Made by a program: the position numbers and the translations under genes. From Sorghum bicolor (lineage: Eukaryota; Streptophyta; Magnoliopsida; Poales; Poaceae), in the NCBI RefSeq assembly GCF_000003195.3, contig NC_012871.2, positions 57,527,802-57,591,801 on the forward strand: DNA of 64,000 nucleotides, written 5' to 3'. Of the stretch, positions 57,571 through 64,000 are shown piece by piece (within the stretch, counting starts at the first letter, position 1; every line of letters begins with the position of its first letter). Below the pieces are notes generated by a model, which made no database searches, was not told the origin of the DNA, and saw only the letters and a program-made list of their open reading frames with translations.

Positions 57571-60500
57571 ATGGCCGCCGCGCCGCCGCCTAAGGCCGAC
57601 GAGCTCCAGCCGTTCCCGCCCAAGGAGCAGCTGCCCGGCGTCGCCTTCTGCATCACCAGCCCGCCGCCATGGCGTACGTGCTTCTTTTCTAGTGCTCTAC
57701 TCTAGTCTCGGGGAGTGTATTTTTTGTCTGTCTTGCTTGTCTCGCCGTTCAAATGTTGTCTGCGCTTGTCCTCTTGCCTTCTTTTGCTGCCTGCACTGCA
57801 TGCATGCTTCCGTCTTTTCTCTGATGCTGAGCTTGGTTTTCATTTTCACCTTTCGAGACATATACTTACATCTCTGCTCTGCTCATCCTTTCTTCATGTA
57901 AACTACTCCTATTAGCTTTTACTAGCTGGGATTGTTACTCCTCTTGTTCTTTCTCTGTCGATCTTTGCCGGTGTTTGCTCCAAACCGATGTGTTGGTGTA
58001 GTTAAAAGTGCGCAGTATCGCTTTCTTCATAGTATTTTTTTCCTCCTGCTATGATTTGGTTCTTGATTTCCGGAAGAAAGTAGCTTTCCTTGATCAAGTA
58101 GTGTCTAGGATTTACTACTCATAGTAAGGTTGCTTTCACTTGAATCTGCCGTGAAAACTAAAGAAAAGGTGTGCGGTTGCACATCTTTTTCTGTAAATTA
58201 AATATTGTGCAAGTCCCGAAGCATGGAAATGGCACCTAGTACCGGTATGGTCAGGCATGATTAACGCTTCTCTGACCCTTTGGTTGTTGGGATCCTCTGT
58301 GCAGCCGAGGCCATTTTACTAGGATTCCAGCATTTCATCGTCATGCTGGGCACCACTGTCATTATACCCAGCTCGCTCGTTCCTCAGATGGGAGGCGGAA
58401 ATGTAAGCCTCTGAATTTTGTTATGAATCAAGTAGTAGTTGTATTGAAGTTTGCACTGAATCATCCTAGTAACGCCCATAAGGAACACCTGAATGATATT
58501 TTACGCTCTCTGCCAGGAAGAGAAAGCCCGGGTGGTTCAGACGATATTGTTCGTGGCTGGCATAAACACCCTGTTCCAAACATTCTTCGGGACACGCCTT
58601 CCGGTTGTGATGGGTGGCTCATACATCTTCGTCGGACCCACCATCTCCATCATCTTGGCTGGACGGTACAGCAATGAAGCAGACCCTCACGAGGTACCTC
58701 ATATAGTAGTTTCTTCTGCTCAAATCCCCTGTTTCTTCAAGAATAATTGACAAGCTTTTTACTGCTCACATGAAGAAATTCTTGCGGACGATGAGGGGAA
58801 CGCAAGGTGCTCTCCTAATTGCGTCGACAATTCAGATCATACTTGGGTTCAGTGGGCTCTGGCGCAATGTAGTCAAGTTAGTGTCAAACTTTTTTTTCCC
58901 CATGCCTGTATTTTAGGGGGTAGTACCATGTTTATTTTGTAGCCTGTAAAATTGACTTATAATCACTTTGCTTCGCAGATTATTGAGTCCGCTGGCAGCT
59001 GTTCCTCTAGTATCACTTGTCGGATTTGGGCTTTATGAGCTTGGCTTTCCAGGGGTTAGTTTGTTTGCTCCATCTTTTTGTCTCCATGTTTCTTCTACCT
59101 TCACTGGGGAGTGGCCAAAACTTGTGCATGTTTGTAGGTAGCGAAATGTGTTGAAATTGGCCTTCCAGAAGTTTTCCTGTTGGTTGTATTTTCTCAGGTA
59201 TACTGATATATCGTGGTTATTGCACGGCTATCTATTATGCAGTATGTCATGTACTAATTCTGTTTGATCCTTTTCACAGTATTTGTCTCAAGTTCTGGAT
59301 TTCGGGAAGTCTGTCTTTAGCCGGTTCAGTGTTCTTTTCACTGTCTCTATTGTGTGGCTGTATGCTTACATTCTCACCATCGGTGGTGCTTACAAGAATT
59401 CTCCACCGAAGACACAGGTGCATTGCCGTGTTGATCGTTCAGGCCTTATTTCAGGAGCGCCTTGGTAAGATATCTGGACCAATATAATCTTAGTTTAAAT
59501 TACTATATTGGTGACATTCCTCATGAAGGTTATGGAACAACTGTTGTAGGATAAGTGTTCCATACCCCTTTCAGTGGGGTGCTCCAACATTTGACGCTGG
59601 AGAAGCTTTTGCAATGATGATGACTTCATTCATTGCTCTTGTAGAGGTTTGTTTCCAATACTCAACTGGAAATGGAAGTGAAAACTGCATTAGACCAACA
59701 TATATGATATCAATTTATGAGTAGTGTACAAATTTGATAAGTTTTAATCCTGTAGTCAACTGGCGCCTTCATTGGTGCTTCAAGATATGCAAGTGCAACT
59801 ATGATTCCTCCATCAATTATTAGTCGGGGCGTGGGATGGCAGGTAAGGATTCAAATATTGTACTGTGGGCTCAGTGATCTGAGTTTATACCATGGTGTTG
59901 GTAACATTGTTAAATGTGAAACATCCTTGTCAGGGCATTGGCCTCTTGCTTGATTCATTTTTTGGGACAGCCACCGGGACATCAGTTTCAGTGTATGTAT
60001 AATTCCATTGAAAAAAAAGTTGTCAATCCTTGTTTGTTCAGAACAAAAATGTTTTGCTAATATGCATTATCAATTTTTTTTGTGCTTACAGAGAGAATAT
60101 CGGATTGCTTGCATTGACACGTATTGGCAGCCGGAGAGTAGTACAAATATCTGCAGGGTTCATGATTTTCTTCTCTGTCCTTGGTAACTTGCTTTACTGA
60201 CCTCTATTAGATATTGCAACGCAGTTTTCTGTTATGTTCATGTGTATTTCCCTGGTGCTGTGATAGGTTGATCATTGATGATATTTGTTTTGCCAAACCA
60301 GGAAAATTTGGAGCTTTGTTTGCATCGATTCCACTGCCCATATTTGCTGGCATGTACTGTCTCTTCTTCGCATATGTTGGTAAGTCCATTTCCCTGAAAA
60401 AACGAAGTTGTCTGACAGTTTCCACTTCGTAATTTTTAGCTTCTTATTCTGCATCACACTCAATGAATGCTTCCATTTTCAGGTGGTGTTGGCCTGAGCT

Positions 60501-60965
60501 TACTTCAATTCTGCAATCTAAACAGCTTTAGGACCAAGTTCATCATGGGGTTTGCTTTCTTCATGGGCTTATCAGTTCCTCAGTACTTCAATGAGTATAC
60601 AGCTGTTGCAAGTTATGGTCCAGTGCACACTGGCGCCAGATGGGTATGATCAAGAAAGCCTAGCTACACTTTTTCCTTGATAGCCTGAGCTTCGACAATC
60701 TAACGGTCTGTAACAAATTAATCAATCTTTGGTTTGGCTCTGACAGTTCAATGACATGATAAACGTGCCATTCTCGTCAAAGCCGTTCGTCGCTGGGTTG
60801 GTAGCCTACATCCTGGACAACACCCTTCAGATAAAGGAAAGCGCGGTGAGGAAGGACAGAGGCAACCACTGGTGGGAAAAGTTCAGGAGCTTCAAGAAAG
60901 ACGCGAGGAGCCAAGAGTTCTACTCGTTGCCGTTCAATCTGAACAAATTCTTCCCTTCGGTCTGA
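57571..60965 (+). CDS. Nucleobase-ascorbate transporter (NAT/NCS2 family)
   Basis: Fourteen exons: 57571-57673, 58305-58402, 58517-58693, 58776-58876, 58979-59054, 59138-59197, 59280-59464, 59550-59646, 59756-59842, 59934-59992, 60092-60183, 60302-60379, 60483-60643 and 60747-60965, 1593 bases or 530 residues, typical of plant NATs. GFQHFIVMLGTT near residue 41 carries the conserved QH of the first span, and ENIGLLALTR near 349 is the NAT signature (x-N-x-G-x4-T-R). About a dozen hydrophobic spans and the PFNLNKFFPSV tail fit the family, most like plant NAT6/NAT7. These are plasma-membrane proton symporters; maize Lpe1 carries xanthine and uric acid, but the substrate of this subgroup is unproven. 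The ATG lies in good context after a long CT-rich leader (57000-57570). No break is seen; intron 1 is 631 bp. Confidence 0.94.
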
Positions 60966-62400
60966 TCTCAATGGCGCTGCTAAATGAATTCTGGAACCAA
61001 ACCGTTGTTCATATGTGAACATAATTCTGCTGGTCTGGCCAGTGGAAGCTTCTTGTCACCAATGTTGGTCAATTTTGTGTATTTTCGGACGAGATGGAGT
61101 AATTGGACAGTAGAATTATTAGGACTGAAGTATATTACGTTCTTTTTTGTGATCTACATGGATCAGCGTCTGATAATCTGGTTGTAGTTTCTTTTGTCAA
61201 GCTGGCAATGTACATCAGTATTACAACTTATGTAGCTTTCATAGCCAAGGTAGAATGATAATTGATGTGTTAAAGTTGTTAATTTGTGCCGTAGAAGTAA
61301 ATAGCGGAGTGTTCATTTACCACCTTTTGCTACTTCTGTAACTTAAAACATCTGGAGGAGTATTCTACTCCCTGTGCTACAGCTGCTGATCATTACTTTG
61401 TTAAGGTCCATAGTAATAATTGTCTAGGTGTATGGGTAAAATTCTTTATATTTAGGATGGAGGTTAATTTTTTTATTGGTGTTTATTAGGTGCTGTAGGT
61501 GTAGAAAAAATGGTCAGTTAAACGTTCTTATCATTATGATCATATATGAGAAGCCATGGGCCTTGGACCAAGGAGCAACAAACCTTGGGCCTTAGGGATA
61601 GTGATACTTTGGTAATTCTCCTTACAATATTCTTGGAGTTACGGCCCGTTTGGATACAGACTAGACGCTAAAAAATAGCCCCTTAGCTGATCTATGTCAG
61701 CTAACAATGACTAAGGCCGTTTGCTTATACGGATAAAGTTTAGTCTCAATTACATCGAATATTTGGACATATGTATAAAGTATTAAATATACTATTACAA
61801 AATCATTCGTGTAGTAGTGCAAGATAGCATATTTGCTTAAGAACTCTCATGAAATTCAGAAATTTCCAGTGAGACCAGTCTTATGATTGACACGGTGAAC
61901 TATTGCAGTTCTTTTTTTTGTTGTTTGCTACTTGGAGAAAAAGGTTTCTGTTGTTCAATTTGATCACTCCTTTTTTTTTTTTAAAAAAAAGAATTTGATC
62001 GCTCTTTTGAATGGACAAGTCCAACAGTTGTCAAGATAAGTCCAACTGAAGCTTCGGAGCATAGCGGGCCTTGACCTTGCAATGCTAGGAAGGCCAGTGT
62101 AAGCCCATAGTCGTCAAATCAGAGTTGTTCACTGTTGTTTTCCCTCTCTCTGTGTTGTTTAAAATTGTTTTGTTTTACCAATCGGCCTTTGACACGTCAC
62201 CAAGGGCCTCTACCAAGTTTTGATCGAACAAACTCAAAAGGTACAACAGACAATTAAGAGATAGATCGAAATAAAAAAAATATTTCTCTTTTGGTTTTTG
62301 TGATCTTTCCGTGCTCTCCTCGTCACTGTCGTCCCTCCAGGGAATCCGCAGCGGCATGGCATGCATGCTTGCGCTGTCACTTCTGCACTGCAATGACCAA
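60966..62400. other. 3' flank of the transporter gene and intergenic DNA
   Basis: 60966 to about 61330 is probably the 3' UTR. Beyond it are MITE-like scraps (61640-61800, GGCCCGTTTGGATAC and GGCCGTTTGC) and no gene. Confidence 0.45.
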
Positions 62401-62794
62401 GGCCTTGGCCTGTTTAGTTCATCCCGAAATCCAAAAAAATTTTAAAATTTTCTGTCACATCGAATCTTACAGCACATGCATTAAACATTAAATATAGATG
62501 AAAACAAAAATTAATCACACAGTTTGACTGTAAATTGTGAGACAAATTTTTTTGACCTTAGTTAGTCTATGATTAGATAATATTTACCACAAAACATGAA
62601 TAGTAACACTTTTGTTTGTATTTGACAAATATTGTCCAATCATAGACTAACTAGACTCAAAAGATTCGTCTCGCAAATTACAGATAAACTGTATAATTAG
62701 TTATTTATTTTATCTATATTTAGTACTCCACAAGATTCGATGTGATGGGGAATGTGAAAAATTTTGTAAAATATTTTGAAAACCAAACAAGGCC
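62401..62794. repeat. Two GGCCTTGTTTAG-family MITEs joined end to end
   Basis: The left copy (GGCCTGTTTAGTTCATCC to about 62595) meets the right copy (ACACTTTTGTTTGTATTTG to CCAAACAAGGCC) without host sequence between them; GGCCTTGGCC at the left end is a doubled tip. Confidence 0.78.
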
Positions 62795-63127
62795 CAACTT
62801 AATATGCGTGCACGATTGCATGATGGCGCTACCAAAGGATTCACGAGCTAAATTTAATTTCAATCTATACAAACTACTCTAGTAAGAATCAAATCCAAGC
62901 AACACAAGCTTTACATGCATGAAAATGGAAAATAGATGATCCGAGCCGTAATTCCACAGGAACAACACGTTGCTGGCAGCAGTTAAATTTGCATCTACAT
63001 ACACTACGTATAATCAAACAAAACACCATGGGCAGAGCTTGATCCAGAGTAATATAATGGTACTTGCCGCCGCTTCTTGTACGTGTCATGCATGGACAGA
63101 GCCATCAGCCTGCCTGGTCCGGCTTGG
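62795..63127. other. 3' flank of the RING-finger gene
   Basis: Sequence beyond the stop codon of the minus-strand RING gene; probably its 3' UTR, nothing else seen. Confidence 0.4.
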
Positions 63128-63441
63128 CTACGGCTGTCTCGTCGTCCGCGACGGCCGGGACCGGGACGACGACGGCGCGCGGCAGGTGGGGCAGGACGCG
63201 CGCGTGGCGAGCCACGCTTCCACGCAGGCGGCGTGGAACCCGTGGCCGCACGCCGGGAGCACGCGCACGCGGACGCGCTCTCCGCCGCCCTCGAGGTCGT
63301 CGTCGAGCTCGGCCAGGCAGATGGCGCACTCGGCCTCCGCCCACACGCCGGCGACCACCGGGCTGGCGCCCGCGCTGCCGCCGTCGGCGTCGGAGAGTGG
63401 CTTAGGCTCCTGCGCCTGCGCCTGCGCCTCCTCCCGCGCGG

Positions 63442-63474
<33 letters not shown>

Positions 63475-63691
63475 GGAGGCAGCGGAGGAGGACGCCCGCG
63501 GCGTAGTGGAGGCAGAGCGCGACGCAGGAGAAGCAGACGAGGACGACGACGACGGCCGCCAGGTCGGACAAGCAGGCGCGGCAGCTGGAGTTGGGGCCCC
63601 ACTGGTCGACGGGACGCGGCGGAGGCCCCGCGCCCGCGGGTGACGGCGGTGTGGAGGCGGTGTGGCTGCTGGTCCGGTTCGCTAGCGCCAT
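63128..63691 (-). CDS. RING-H2 zinc finger protein, ATL-like E3 ubiquitin ligase
   Basis: Single-exon frame on the minus strand, 187 residues from the ATG at 63691 (context GCCATGGCG). An in-frame ATG at 63754 would add 21 residues but has poorer context. A hydrophobic span, [20 protein letters not shown] (about 46-65), is followed by a run of arginines. The RING-H2 finger is [11 protein letters not shown]...[18 protein letters not shown]...CPTC, with spacing C-x2-C...C-x-H-x2-H-x2-C-x10-C-x2-C. The N-terminal membrane span plus RING-H2 is the ATL layout; such proteins transfer ubiquitin from an E2 at membranes and often respond to stress or elicitors. The region between GxG-type residues and the finger includes a QAQAQE repeat. 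Shortly after the finger the protein ends in a Ser/Arg-rich tail, so it is compact for the family. Confidence 0.88.
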
Positions 63692-63781
63692 GGCTTGCTG
63701 CTTCCGTTGGGCTTGGTGGTCTGGAGGTTTGGAGGCACAGTGTGTGTGTGACAAGGCCGTCGCGGCGTGAAATTTGCTGGT

Positions 63782-63840
63782 TGGGCTAAAAATGGGCTGG
63801 GTTACGTACTGTAGCCTTCGGTTTGTTACTTTGTTGGGCT
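63782..63840 (-). promoter_or_regulatory. TGGGCT (site II-like) motifs upstream of the RING gene
   Basis: TGGGCT occurs at 63782, 63793 and 63835, about 90-150 bases upstream of the chosen start codon. The role is inferred from similar plant promoters. Confidence 0.4.
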
Positions 63841-64000
63841 TTTTCTAGGAATCGCATTTCTCTGTTGGTTTCTACGCGACGCGACGGATGTTTTTCGCAC
63901 CCAAAGAAACAAGGAATATCGGAGGCTAAGAATTGGCACAAGATTACAAGTTTACAACAGTATTTTATTTTGAAATAAAAATCAAATCTTGCGTGGAAAA

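Noticed and set aside
63077..63643. 188-codon and other plus-strand frames
   Set aside because: Antisense shadows of the GC-rich RING-H2 gene; no domain.

Overview
This is a stretch of plant nuclear DNA, almost certainly from a grass of the maize/sorghum group (Andropogoneae; sorghum is my best guess). The evidence is the intron structure of the genes, GC-rich gene starts in an AT-rich background, grass-type transposons (CACTA, Tourist/Harbinger, Stowaway/mariner, hAT, MULE and Helitron elements, Reina-like and Maximus/SIRE-like LTRs), and dozens of copies of a MITE whose ends read GGCCTTGTTTAG. I see no bacterial genes, CRISPR array, tRNA or rRNA.

Layout. From 1 to 13.5 kb the window is almost entirely mobile DNA: one end of a CACTA element, an internally deleted Ty3/gypsy element (2124-5174) with a foreign solo LTR inside its gag, a complete hAT element (5629-9252) with an apparently intact four-exon transposase, a large copia-type LTR (9666-11526) and a hAT-like MITE. 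From 14 to 26 kb there are two host genes: a CYP81-like cytochrome P450 on the minus strand, whose 2.5-kb first intron holds a long-TIR MULE, and a 14-exon acyl-activating enzyme of the AAE17/18 type on the plus strand. From 26 to 34 kb the sequence is MITEs, a short Helitron and one small unknown gene (30768-31037). A CPP1-like chloroplast chaperone gene with five exons follows at 34.3-36.5 kb. From 36.5 to 57.5 kb I can support no gene. This stretch is a MITE hotspot with a large foldback element, a solo LTR with a perfect target-site duplication, and minisatellites. A 14-exon nucleobase-ascorbate transporter gene occupies 57.6-61.0 kb, and a RING-H2 (ATL-like) ubiquitin ligase gene ends the window on the minus strand.

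The genes are independent plant transcription units, not an operon, and I see no pathway connecting them. The exon models were built by hand from GT/AG (one GC/AG) junctions and frame continuity. All five multi-exon models (P450, AAE, CPP1, NAT, transposase) give totals divisible by three and family-typical proteins. The most interesting material is the intact hAT element with a GC-AG intron and a repeated GC-rich leader, the P450 with an altered oxygen-activation motif and a MULE in its intron, palindrome arrays placed upstream of the TATA box in two different LTRs, and a 310-bp foldback. I did not find convincing evidence of a wholly new biological system.
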